The notes beneath the pieces were generated by a model. That model did no database searches. It worked only from the letters and a program-made list of their open reading frames with translations, and had not been told where the DNA came from. A stretch of DNA of 64,000 nucleotides. Origin: Oceanobacillus zhaokaii. Lineage in GTDB: Bacteria; Bacillota; Bacilli; Bacillales; Amphibacillaceae. Position numbers and translations under genes: made by a program. This document shows, in pieces, positions 28,034-35,911 of the stretch (the stretch's first letter is position 1; each line of letters starts with the position of its first letter). The stretch is taken from assembly GCF_003352005.1 (NCBI RefSeq), contig NZ_CP024848.1, forward strand, positions 3,109,001-3,173,000, in the 5' to 3' direction.

Positions 28034-29584
28034 ATGGCGATTGATGCAGGGACTGGGAGTGTAAGGGTAATCTTATTCGACACACTTGGCAATGAAATTC
28101 ATGTGTCTCAATCAGAATGGACACATAAAGAAGATAAAGGATACCCCGGTTCCATGGATTTTGACGTTTCGAGAAACATTGTAATTATTACAGATTTAAT
28201 TAAAGAAACGATTAGTAAAAGCAATGTAGATTCTAAGCAGATTGCCGCAATATCAACAACAAGCATGCGGGAGGCAATTGTTTTATACGATCAATTTGGC
28301 AAGGAGCTATGGGCATGTGCTAATGTCGACTCGCGATCGAATGATGAAGTTACGAATCTTTATCAAATAAGCGAAACGATTGAAGCTGATATATACCGAA
28401 AATCCGGACAAACATTTTCGTTAGGTGCAATTCCAAGAATACTCTGGGTAAAAAATAATCTGCCTGAAACATATAAACAGATAAAAAATGTAACGATGCT
28501 AAATGATTGGATAACGTATCGACTAACAGATGTCATTTCCGTTGAACCTTCGAACGGCTGCACAACTGGACTCTTTGATTTAAAGCAAAGATCATGGGAC
28601 TCATCCATTGCCGACCAAGCTGGAATTCGAAATGATATTTTCCCAGTTAGTTATGAGAGTGGCACGATCATTGGTAATGTAACCGAAAAAATGGCGGTAT
28701 TGACAGGACTCAGCACTGAAACAGTTGTCGTCGCAGGTGGTGGCGATGCTCAGCTTGGATGTATTGGCATGGGAGTAATTGGCGAAGGGAGCGCGGCTAT
28801 TCTAGGTGGAAGCTTCTGGCAATATGAATACACAACCAAAAACATGCAGATTGATGACAAATGCAGGGTACGAATTAACTGTCATGCTGTTCCAAATACG
28901 TGGCAGTACGAAGCAATTGCTTTTTATCCCGGATTAGTGATGCGGTGGTTTCGTGATAGTTTTTGTGAGTTAGAGAAATATCTGGAAGAGCAAACTGGGG
29001 AAAGTATTTATTCACAAATGGAAAAACGTGCACGAAATGTATCAGTTGGCAGTAATGGAATGTTAAGTACCTTCTCCGATAAAATGAATTACATTTCCTG
29101 GAAGCATGCTGCACCTAGTTTCATAAATTACAAGCTTGATTCGGAACGATTTAATAAGGCAACATTTTACCGATCCATTATGGAAAATGCTGCCTTTGTA
29201 ACAAAAGGAAATATTGACTTAATAAATGAAATTACGGATACGTCGCCGAAGGAAATTATATTCGCTGGCGGAGCATCGAAAAGTGAACTATGGTGCCAAA
29301 TTATTTCAGATGTACTAAATACACCAATTAAGGTTCCCGTTGTCAGAGAATCAACAGCCCTTGGCGCAGCTATCTGTGCAGGTGTTGGCGCAAATATTTT
29401 TGATAGCTTTGATGATGCTATTTCTAAAGTTGTGAAATTCGAGAAAACATATTCCCCTATCAAGGAAAACCATTTAGTTTATATAGCGTTATATAAGAAA
29501 TGGGAAGAAATCTATAAAAACCAACTAGAATTGGCTGATAAGGGGCTCACAGAGCATATGTGGATTGCACCAGGATTAAAATAA
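28034..29584 (+). CDS. lsrK: LsrK, AI-2 kinase
   Basis: FGGY-family kinase of about 517 residues that phosphorylates AI-2 in the cytosol and so traps it and creates the LsrR inducer. MAIDAGTGSVRVILFD is the N-terminal phosphate motif, VVVAGGGDAQLGCIG and IIFAGGASKSELWCQI the later ATP-binding blocks. The start is uncertain: the ATG at 28034 has no ribosome site, whereas AAAGGA (28005-28010) lies 5 and 8 bases before in-frame ATT (28016) and ATC (28019). Enteric LsrK also has residues before this Met (YLMALDAGTG). A TTG at 27998 is a third option. The gene follows lsrR closely. Confidence 0.9.
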   Translation: MAIDAGTGSVRVILFDTLGNEIHVSQSEWTHKEDKGYPGSMDFDVSRNIVIITDLIKETISKSNVDSKQIAAISTTSMREAIVLYDQFGKELWACANVDSRSNDEVTNLYQISETIEADIYRKSGQTFSLGAIPRILWVKNNLPETYKQIKNVTMLNDWITYRLTDVISVEPSNGCTTGLFDLKQRSWDSSIADQAGIRNDIFPVSYESGTIIGNVTEKMAVLTGLSTETVVVAGGGDAQLGCIGMGVIGEGSAAILGGSFWQYEYTTKNMQIDDKCRVRINCHAVPNTWQYEAIAFYPGLVMRWFRDSFCELEKYLEEQTGESIYSQMEKRARNVSVGSNGMLSTFSDKMNYISWKHAAPSFINYKLDSERFNKATFYRSIMENAAFVTKGNIDLINEITDTSPKEIIFAGGASKSELWCQIISDVLNTPIKVPVVRESTALGAAICAGVGANIFDSFDDAISKVVKFEKTYSPIKENHLVYIALYKKWEEIYKNQLELADKGLTEHMWIAPGLK

Positions 29585-29602
29585 TTTGAAGGAGTGTTGA
29601 CA

Positions 29603-29959
29603 ATGGGAATAGTAAATGAAAATGAGAGAGAATATCGTTTTGGTGATAGTGGGCCAAAGTATCTCATGCGGGGACCTAGAATGAACTTTGGAATTGTCGT
29701 ATTGAAGCCTGGGCAGGATTTTACTGCGCATTATCACAATATAATGGAAGAAAATTTTTATATATTAGAAGGGGAACTCGAAATCCATATTGATCAAGAA
29801 GCTTTCCACTGTAAAAAAGGCGACTTCATCCACGTTGAACCAAAGAAGGTCCACTATTTAATTAATCGTGGTAACACAGATTTCAAAGCAGCATTCATGC
29901 TCGCTCCATATCAAGAAAAAGATAAGGTTGAAGTAGAATACCAGCCCTATCGTAAATAG
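29603..29959 (+). CDS. cupin protein in the lsr locus (possible LsrG replacement)
   Basis: Small cupin of 118 residues. The first cupin motif supplies the metal ligands in HYHNIMEENFYILEGELEIH and the second in KKGDFIHVEPKKVHYL, so a metal site with three His and one Glu is likely. GAAGGAG lies 8 bases before the ATG at 29603; it follows lsrK by 18 bases and belongs to the lsrRK operon. No LsrG (ABM-domain isomerase of phospho-DPD) is found in this locus, so the cupin may do this isomerisation, or bind AI-2 derivatives. That role is inference. Confidence 0.85.
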   Translation: MGIVNENEREYRFGDSGPKYLMRGPRMNFGIVVLKPGQDFTAHYHNIMEENFYILEGELEIHIDQEAFHCKKGDFIHVEPKKVHYLINRGNTDFKAAFMLAPYQEKDKVEVEYQPYRK

Positions 29960-29984
29960 ACTGTGTTGGAGATGGGTTGATTGT

Positions 29985-30023
29985 ATATGGATTGGGAGTG
30001 CTCCACAACATCCAATCTCATAT
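29985..30023 (+). terminator. weak terminator-like hairpin after the cupin gene
   Basis: GATTGG / CCAATC arms with an outer TATG / CATA pair; no T run follows, so termination is doubtful. Confidence 0.3.
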
Positions 30024-30047
30024 TAGATAATTAAGGTTTAGCTCTGA

Positions 30048-30067
30048 CTTTCGGTGACAGCCTTAGT
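30048..30067 (+). repeat. dispersed short repeat CTTTCGGTGACAGCCTTAGT
   Basis: Differs by one base from the copy at 12111-12130 (minus strand) and resembles 16677-16698. Confidence 0.5.
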
Positions 30068-30098
30068 TACACTGTTATATTTATTTTACTTAAAAAGA

Positions 30099-30140
30099 AT
30101 CGGGGAGTGCCAGGCACTCTTTCACCCTGCACTCCCCGAT
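30099..30140. repeat. short dispersed repeat, copy R2, with hairpin
   Basis: ATCGGGGAGTGC and GCACTCCCCGAT form a perfect 12-base stem around CAGGCACTC. It carries the core shared with the other copies and directly abuts the longer element at 30141. Confidence 0.65.
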
Positions 30141-30284
30141 ATAAAGTGAAACTTTATTCAGTGGGGGTTCTTTTCAACCCCCACTGAATATTAGTTGAAC
30201 CAATCGGGCCGTTATTGGCTGTTGATCTCCCACTTAGAAGTTTCGTGTTTACTCGATTCTTCAAGTGGGAGTCTTACAGCCAGT
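30141..30284. repeat. hairpin-rich intergenic repeat element, intact copy 2
   Basis: Starts ATAAAGTGAAACTTT. Hairpin one: ATTCAGTGGGGGTT / AACCCCCACTGAAT (14-base perfect stem). Then TTAGTTGAACC and hairpin two with CTCCCACTT / AAGTGGGAG arms, ending GTCTTACAGCC. The same ordered blocks occur, decayed, at 1122-1259. Both copies lie a few bases behind the stop of a minus-strand gene. It could be the structured RNA-bearing end of an IS200/IS605-type element; no transposase gene is present. Confidence 0.6.
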
Positions 30285-30299
30285 TACACTGCGATAAAT

Positions 30300-32696
30300 T
30301 TATCTTATTAATTTCACGATTTCATTTCTTACATTTTCATTAATTGCTACGTTTCCACCAAGGAAATATAGATTTGGCCTTGTAGAGATGCGTCCATTCA
30401 GCCATGCTTTTGTTTCTGCAGGAAGTTTATTAGCTTGTGTTAGAACGATTGGTGCTTCTAATTTCGCTGCAAATGGAGATGCGGAAAGAGCATCTGCTGT
30501 TTCCATTCCTTGTGAGACTAAGAGTTTATCAATCGCTTTACTATCATAGAAAGTATTGATAATCGCGATATTCGTATCAAATCTTGACTTACCGAATACT
30601 CGCTTCACATTTGCTGAACCTACTAAACGCTGTAGCTCTGCTTCTGCGCTTTTCGATACTGCTAATTCTCCACCAATTATCGTGACCTTTTTAATATTAT
30701 TATCTTGAATAAAGGTGCGTACTTCTTTGTTCAAGCTTTCTCCCCTGCTCCTTCCTGTAAGAAGGATTGGAATATTATTTTCACCTGCATATGGCGCGAT
30801 TGCTAATGGATCCGAGGAATTCGAATCTCCAGTCGTGACGATAACTTCACTCACATTGCTATGCTCATCTACTTCTTTAGCAACCTTAGATGCTGTTTCA
30901 AATCTACTATATCCAGCAATACGGATTACTCGATTATTACCAAATTTTTGTTTAAGTTTATTTTCCACATCTTCTGAAATAACATTCTCCCCACCTAAAA
31001 TATAAACAATACCAGTAGGGTTTAGTCGATTAAGTTCTCTTTCTACTGAAGCTGGCAATTCCTTCGTTTTCGTCAAAATCAATGGTGAGTCAAGTCCAGA
31101 GGCTAACACACTTCCTGTTAACGCATCAATTGGGTCATCCCCACGTCCGATTACAACAGAAGTTGGTTGGTCCCAATGCCAGCCATGGTTTGCAATGCTA
31201 ACACTCGTATCGTAACGTGAGTATCCTTCTAAACGATGAACATCAATGTAGTCATTTTTATTCAAATAGCTAGATGATACCCATGCATTTTGCCCATTGC
31301 TTGTACGAATAGGGAGCCATACATATTGGTTGTACTTTGAATTGTTCCCTGCATAACCGCCAGTAATCGTCACTTTAGATCCTTTAGATAAGCTGCCAAT
31401 GACATCACCATTAGGTGCATTTCGGATATTCAACGATTGTGCTGTTGTATATGCCGTATCTCCTTTTACAAGGGATTGGCTTGAATAATGCTGTGGTCCA
31501 GTAACTTTAAAATTGAGCGTTTCAAATCGTAACTGCCCATTTTCTAAAGTATATGGATCTAATAAATGAGTTGGAAAAGGATTAATATCGATTAAGGTAT
31601 AATCATTGAGAAGTTCAAATACCTCTTCCTGATACGCTCCATATGGAGAGAATGGTCTTTCCAATGGGTTATTTCTTGGCAGCATTCCATTATATGCCAT
31701 CACCGCGAAATACCAATTTTCAATTACTAACGGGTCATTATCATTAATTGTCGGAATAATACCGGAACGATGGAAACCCCATTTTTCATTTAAAATCTTG
31801 ATTCCTTCTTGGATATTAAAACGAATATCCGTCTTTAATCTGTCTATGTATGCATCCTTTTCGGGACCATCTTTCATAAACCTATAGTCCGAAATTTGCA
31901 TAATCCCAATGCCAATACAATCATAGCCAAGTTTTACATTCGTTCCATCATAATTATCACAAGCCTGGATTGACTTTGGAACGGATCCCCAGTACTGTTC
32001 CCAGCCGCTCTCTTGAAGGGCAATCGCCTTCACTATTTCTGGTGAAACATTCGCTTTTAGTGACTCTTCCGTTAAGATTTTATTAATCTCAGAAAAAGAA
32101 GGATTCTTTTTCGTTCCTTCTGCCTGCAATGCATTCGTTGCAAATTCGACTTGCTCTTCTTTACCTTTTCCTTCAACTACCTGATTATCAGTAATTGAGA
32201 ATTCTTGTGTGATAATAGCAGAAGGCTCTGTTCGCGCATCATCTTCCTCATACTTCGGATACTTTAATGTAATCTTGTTTTCTGCAATTTCCAGTCGTGC
32301 ACGTTCGTAAACTTCTGAAGTATACACTGTTTCGACAGCTGATTCATTTAGCTTTACTATTTCAAAGTAAAGGCCATTCGCTGAACCATCATGGCGATAG
32401 CTAATAATCGCATATTCTTGACCATCTGCATTCACCTTCTCAATACTTGTTACAGTGATCATGGAAAGCTCTTTATGGTATAGTTCTTGTCCATTGTCTG
32501 TAATCGAAAGCTCTGCGTTCATATCCTGGTTTGTAACGTGAACCTCTTTCGTTTCTGTTAACTGTTCCTTGGCTTCCCCAATACTAAAGTCAAATTCAGT
32601 CGCCTCTTCTGCACCTACATGCATCGGTAAAACGACAAAAATCGCAAGCATTGCAGCAAGTAAAACTAGCTGACTCTGCTTCTTCATAGCATGCAT
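30300..32696 (-). CDS. secreted lysozyme-fold protein with SH3 and three cell-wall binding repeats
   Basis: Exported protein of 798 residues with a signal peptide (cleavage near VGA-EEA, residue 29). A non-globular region (about 30-200) is followed by a lysozyme/transglycosylase-like domain (about 205-360) with the catalytic-type Glu in IVKAIALQESGW and QISDYRF, then an SH3 domain (about 400-465; SLNIRNAPNGDVIGSL) and three CW_binding_2 repeats, each starting R-x-GYSRYDT/RFET/RFDTN with conserved YILGG-type ends. It probably cuts or remodels peptidoglycan while bound to anionic wall polymers. GGGAGG lies before the ATG. It stands alone; the repeat element lies right behind it. Confidence 0.88.
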   Translation of the reverse strand: MHAMKKQSQLVLLAAMLAIFVVLPMHVGAEEATEFDFSIGEAKEQLTETKEVHVTNQDMNAELSITDNGQELYHKELSMITVTSIEKVNADGQEYAIISYRHDGSANGLYFEIVKLNESAVETVYTSEVYERARLEIAENKITLKYPKYEEDDARTEPSAIITQEFSITDNQVVEGKGKEEQVEFATNALQAEGTKKNPSFSEINKILTEESLKANVSPEIVKAIALQESGWEQYWGSVPKSIQACDNYDGTNVKLGYDCIGIGIMQISDYRFMKDGPEKDAYIDRLKTDIRFNIQEGIKILNEKWGFHRSGIIPTINDNDPLVIENWYFAVMAYNGMLPRNNPLERPFSPYGAYQEEVFELLNDYTLIDINPFPTHLLDPYTLENGQLRFETLNFKVTGPQHYSSQSLVKGDTAYTTAQSLNIRNAPNGDVIGSLSKGSKVTITGGYAGNNSKYNQYVWLPIRTSNGQNAWVSSSYLNKNDYIDVHRLEGYSRYDTSVSIANHGWHWDQPTSVVIGRGDDPIDALTGSVLASGLDSPLILTKTKELPASVERELNRLNPTGIVYILGGENVISEDVENKLKQKFGNNRVIRIAGYSRFETASKVAKEVDEHSNVSEVIVTTGDSNSSDPLAIAPYAGENNIPILLTGRSRGESLNKEVRTFIQDNNIKKVTIIGGELAVSKSAEAELQRLVGSANVKRVFGKSRFDTNIAIINTFYDSKAIDKLLVSQGMETADALSASPFAAKLEAPIVLTQANKLPAETKAWLNGRISTRPNLYFLGGNVAINENVRNEIVKLIR

Positions 32697-32908
32697 AAAT
32701 ATAATTCCTCCCCATTAGTTGCTTTAATATAAGAATACTAGAATATAGAAATAATATCCATATAATAATAGAAGGAAATGAAAAAGACTTATAGATTATG
32801 TATTGAAAATAATAAGGGATTTATGCGAATGACAACTTAAATTTAGGATATGAGGCACTCCTAATTCCATTTGAAGCGCCTCAAAAACTGATTTCAGACC
32901 GCATAAAT

Positions 32909-32937
32909 CGACAAAAATCGGGGAGTGGACAGGCACC
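32909..32937 (-). repeat. short dispersed repeat, copy R3, abutting a stop codon
   Basis: On the minus strand the oxidase stop TAG is followed at once by GGTGCCTGTCCACTCCCCGA and a TTTTTGTCGA tail. Confidence 0.7.
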
Positions 32938-34296
32938 CTAAATCAATTTCCCCGGATTCAATCGATCATCCGGATCGATTGCGTTCTTCACTTTTCTCAT
33001 CAAGTTTAGTTCCACTGGATTAATCATCTTTTCAAGGTAAGATTTCTTAATTATTCCAATTCCATGTTCAGCTGATGGTAAGCCACCTAGATTAGCAACC
33101 TTCTCATATAGATCAGCCAATAACGCTTCCCTCTTAGCTGTCCATATTTCCTGTTCCAAATCCTCCTTCATTAGAACGGTGTGGATATTCCCATCCCCTG
33201 CATGGCCAAAGTTTATTACTCTAATCCCATGCTTTCTCTGCAGTTCCTTCGTATAGCTAATCATTTCAGCAAAACGATTGATAGGAACAACCTCATCGAG
33301 CATCTCAAATTCGGTAAATTCCATTAGAGCAACTAGAATGTAGTCACGTAATTTCCAAGCTGATTTCTCTTGCTCTTTATTTAAAGTTAGTGCAGCGATT
33401 GCTTTATTTTGTACTAGTTGTTCGACCACCTTAACTCTTCTTGTAATCGATTGCATTTCATTGTCATCCAATGTCATCAGAACGTAAGCATCCCCTAGTT
33501 GTAATGGGAGCAGCTCTTTCGTAAACTTTTCGCTATATGCAATTGTTCCTCTCTCAAAAAGCTCTAATGCAGTCGGTTCAATTCCGTTTGATAGAATAGT
33601 TAATACACCGTCTGTCGCACTCGTTACAGAATCAAATGCAAGCAGAACGGACTGTTTATATTTTGGCAGCGGCAATACCTTCAGCTTGATCTGTGTGATA
33701 ATTCCTAAAGTACCCTCTGAACCAATCAAAAGGTTTTTCAAATCATAGCCAGAGCTGCTTTTTATATTTAAACTTCCTAATTCAACGGTTTCACCTGTAG
33801 GCATAACAACCTCCATAGCCCGTACATAATCACGTGTGGTTCCATACTTCACCGCACGCATGCCACCTGCATTTGTCGCGACATTTCCACCAATCGTCGA
33901 ATGCTTCGATCCTGGATCAGGCGGATAAAAGTAGCCACGACTTTCTACATATTCTTGAATTTCAGAAAGAAGGACACCCGGTTCAACGGTAAGTGTCATC
34001 GTCGCCTCATCCAACTCAATTATTTGCTTCATTTGACTGACATCAATTATCAGCTCATTGCCATGAATTGGTACTTGTGCACCTGCAACGCCTGTTCCAG
34101 CACCTCGGGCAATGATTTTCAAATCCTGTTCGATTGCATAGTTTACGAGTTTCCTAACTTCATCTGTAGTCTTCACTAATGCTACTGCCTGCACATCAAC
34201 AACATCTGTAACATACGCATCCTTTTTATATACATCTGAAATCTGTTCCCCTAGGAGTAATCTCTCTGAATCATTAATAATTGTTTGTAAAGACAT
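32938..34296 (-). CDS. FAD-binding oxidase/dehydrogenase of the GlcD/D-lactate dehydrogenase type
   Basis: Flavoprotein of 452 residues, family length. The N-terminal FAD_binding_4 domain shows IARGAGTGVAGAQVPIHG, VEPGV and GGNVATNAGGMRAVKYGTT; the C-terminal FAD-oxidase domain has INFGHAGDGNIH and PSAEHGIGIIK. It oxidises a 2-hydroxy acid such as glycolate or D-lactate; no GlcE/GlcF partner is present, so it may act alone. The ATG at 34296 has GGGGAGG 7 bases upstream; the open frame extends 29 codons further without a ribosome site. A YdcF gene lies upstream on the same strand. Confidence 0.88.
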   Translation of the reverse strand: MSLQTIINDSERLLLGEQISDVYKKDAYVTDVVDVQAVALVKTTDEVRKLVNYAIEQDLKIIARGAGTGVAGAQVPIHGNELIIDVSQMKQIIELDEATMTLTVEPGVLLSEIQEYVESRGYFYPPDPGSKHSTIGGNVATNAGGMRAVKYGTTRDYVRAMEVVMPTGETVELGSLNIKSSSGYDLKNLLIGSEGTLGIITQIKLKVLPLPKYKQSVLLAFDSVTSATDGVLTILSNGIEPTALELFERGTIAYSEKFTKELLPLQLGDAYVLMTLDDNEMQSITRRVKVVEQLVQNKAIAALTLNKEQEKSAWKLRDYILVALMEFTEFEMLDEVVPINRFAEMISYTKELQRKHGIRVINFGHAGDGNIHTVLMKEDLEQEIWTAKREALLADLYEKVANLGGLPSAEHGIGIIKKSYLEKMINPVELNLMRKVKNAIDPDDRLNPGKLI

Positions 34297-34388
34297 GATA
34301 ATTCCTCCCCTAAAATTTGTATAAACATAATTTTCATGCATGATAGCTGCAACATTACTTAACCGTGACAACCATTTCAGCAATCCCC

Positions 34389-34955
34389 TTAATCCTTCTC
34401 CGCAACCTCATACGCCCCTAACCAATACCCAAACGTCTTCACCCACTCATAGAAAATTGTTTGAATCTCCCAGCCTTCCATTAAAAAGTCATTTTTCAAG
34501 TATGGTGCAGCGACAAATGTCAATTCGATTCCAGTATTTTCATAGACTTTACTAAAGATATACCTTACCCTACGCATATGAAAATCGGATGAAATGATGA
34601 TTGCTGAAGTTAATTGTTGTTCTTTCATTTTTTCCAGTGCATAAATTGCATTCGTATGCGTGCTTATCGCTCTTTCCTCTAAAATTAATTTGTCTTCTGG
34701 TATCCCGAGTTCGATAGCCTCTTGGGCGGTTGCCCATGTATCATTAGAGTTAGTAAGCATCAGCTGATCTGCATTTCCCTCTTTGAATAATGCTGCACCC
34801 TTTTCGAGTCTGCCCGGACCACCACTTAAAACAATGATTACATCCGCTTTCTTTGGTCGCTCATTAACGATCAAAAATCTTCTAGCCAAAAGAAACAAAA
34901 GCTGAATGCCAAATAATGTGGTGATGATGTAGCTTAATCTTTTTAACATTTTCAA
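34389..34955 (-). CDS. YdcF family (DUF218) membrane-anchored protein, paralog 1
   Basis: Protein of 188 residues with one N-terminal membrane helix (about 8-30) followed by the DUF218 domain: KADVIIVLSGGPGRLEKG, AISTHTNAIYALE and AIIISSDFHMRR. Family members (YdcF, SanA, ElyC) are linked to envelope processes. It is paralogous to 57559-58122. The start may be the TTG at 34955 or ATG at 34949; the ribosome site is weak. A possible cre box lies 65 bases upstream. Confidence 0.85.
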   Translation of the reverse strand: MKMLKRLSYIITTLFGIQLLFLLARRFLIVNERPKKADVIIVLSGGPGRLEKGAALFKEGNADQLMLTNSNDTWATAQEAIELGIPEDKLILEERAISTHTNAIYALEKMKEQQLTSAIIISSDFHMRRVRYIFSKVYENTGIELTFVAAPYLKNDFLMEGWEIQTIFYEWVKTFGYWLGAYEVAEKD

Positions 34956-35019
34956 TGTATAACAACGCTCCCTGTATAAATTAATGCTAATTCATTCATT
35001 ACTATGCCAATCATACCAT

Positions 35020-35034
35020 ATGTAAGCGGAAACA
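35020..35034. promoter_or_regulatory. possible cre box upstream of ydcF-like gene
   Basis: ATGTAAGCGGAAACA fits the loose consensus WTGNAANCGNWNNCW but is less symmetric than the other cre sites of this window. Could be chance. Confidence 0.35.
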
Positions 35035-35079
35035 CTGTTATGTTTTAGTCGTAAAATAATCAAATTGAACAGCCAAATT

Positions 35080-35115
35080 TAAAACCACCCTAACACGCAA
35101 AGTGTCAGGGTGGTT
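35080..35115 (-). terminator. terminator at the end of the Ugp-type operon
   Basis: AACCACCCT-ACAC / GTGT-AGGGTGGTT with one mismatched pair, followed on the minus strand by TTTTAAATTT. Confidence 0.82.
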
Positions 35116-35188
35116 GTTGTAGTATTATTGTAGGGAATGATGCGAATCCAACTCCAAATGTTCATCTTACAGAATATTCATAGGAATT

Positions 35189-35911
35189 CTACTTTCCTTC
35201 AAAAATAAATTTATCATTTTGATCAAATAAATCATGAACATTTTCAATAATATACGGTGTATACTTTCGCAATGTATCTTCCGTACCTACACCAGATAAT
35301 ACACCGACTCCTAGTCTGCCATGTCTGGAAAACTCCATATCCACTACGGAATCGCCGACATGGATTACTTCATTTTTCTCTAAGTGGCAAGCATTACAAA
35401 ATGCTTGCATCGCCTCTATGTTTGGCTTTCTCTCATAATTACTGGCTGTTCCAATAAAATCTACATGCTCACGGATTCCTAAATATCGCAATGTATAATC
35501 TGTAATATCATAGTTATCTGCCGTAACGATACCAATTGTAAAGTTATCTTGTTTTAACTTTTCAAAGAGCTTGCGTATATCGCCAATAGCTTTGATATTA
35601 TTGCTATTTCTCACCGTTTCTTCGTATAAAAATGTGTTAATTTTTTGATGTACTTGCTGCTGATCTGCGTGAAGAACTGTTGCAATAGTCGCTGACATTT
35701 GTTCTGATGTACCGGAAGCGAGGATGCTGTCTTCTCTCACCTGATGTCCTTCAAGTCCAATCAAATTGGCAATCTCTTCACATTTCTGTGCATAATCTGT
35801 GTTTGCATATTCTTTAACTAATGTATGAATCATTTCATATGTGGACTCGACCCATAATGAATTAAATTCAATTAAGGTTCCATCCTTATCAAATAAGATG
35901 CCTTTAATCAT
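35189..35911 (-). CDS. HAD-superfamily phosphatase (phosphoglycolate phosphatase-like)
   Basis: Cytosolic HAD hydrolase of 240 residues. Motif I is FDKDGTL (nucleophile Asp8), the cap domain spans about 17-85, motif II is IGIVTADN, motif III lies at RKPN and motif IV at VIHVGDSVVDMEF. It should remove phosphate from a small organic phosphate. Its start overlaps the end of the PHP gene by 8 bases, so it is co-translated as the last gene of the Ugp-type operon. The pairing with a PHP phosphoesterase suggests a short route from an imported phosphodiester or sugar phosphate to free phosphate. Confidence 0.85.
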   Translation of the reverse strand: MIKGILFDKDGTLIEFNSLWVESTYEMIHTLVKEYANTDYAQKCEEIANLIGLEGHQVREDSILASGTSEQMSATIATVLHADQQQVHQKINTFLYEETVRNSNNIKAIGDIRKLFEKLKQDNFTIGIVTADNYDITDYTLRYLGIREHVDFIGTASNYERKPNIEAMQAFCNACHLEKNEVIHVGDSVVDMEFSRHGRLGVGVLSGVGTEDTLRKYTPYIIENVHDLFDQNDKFIFEGK

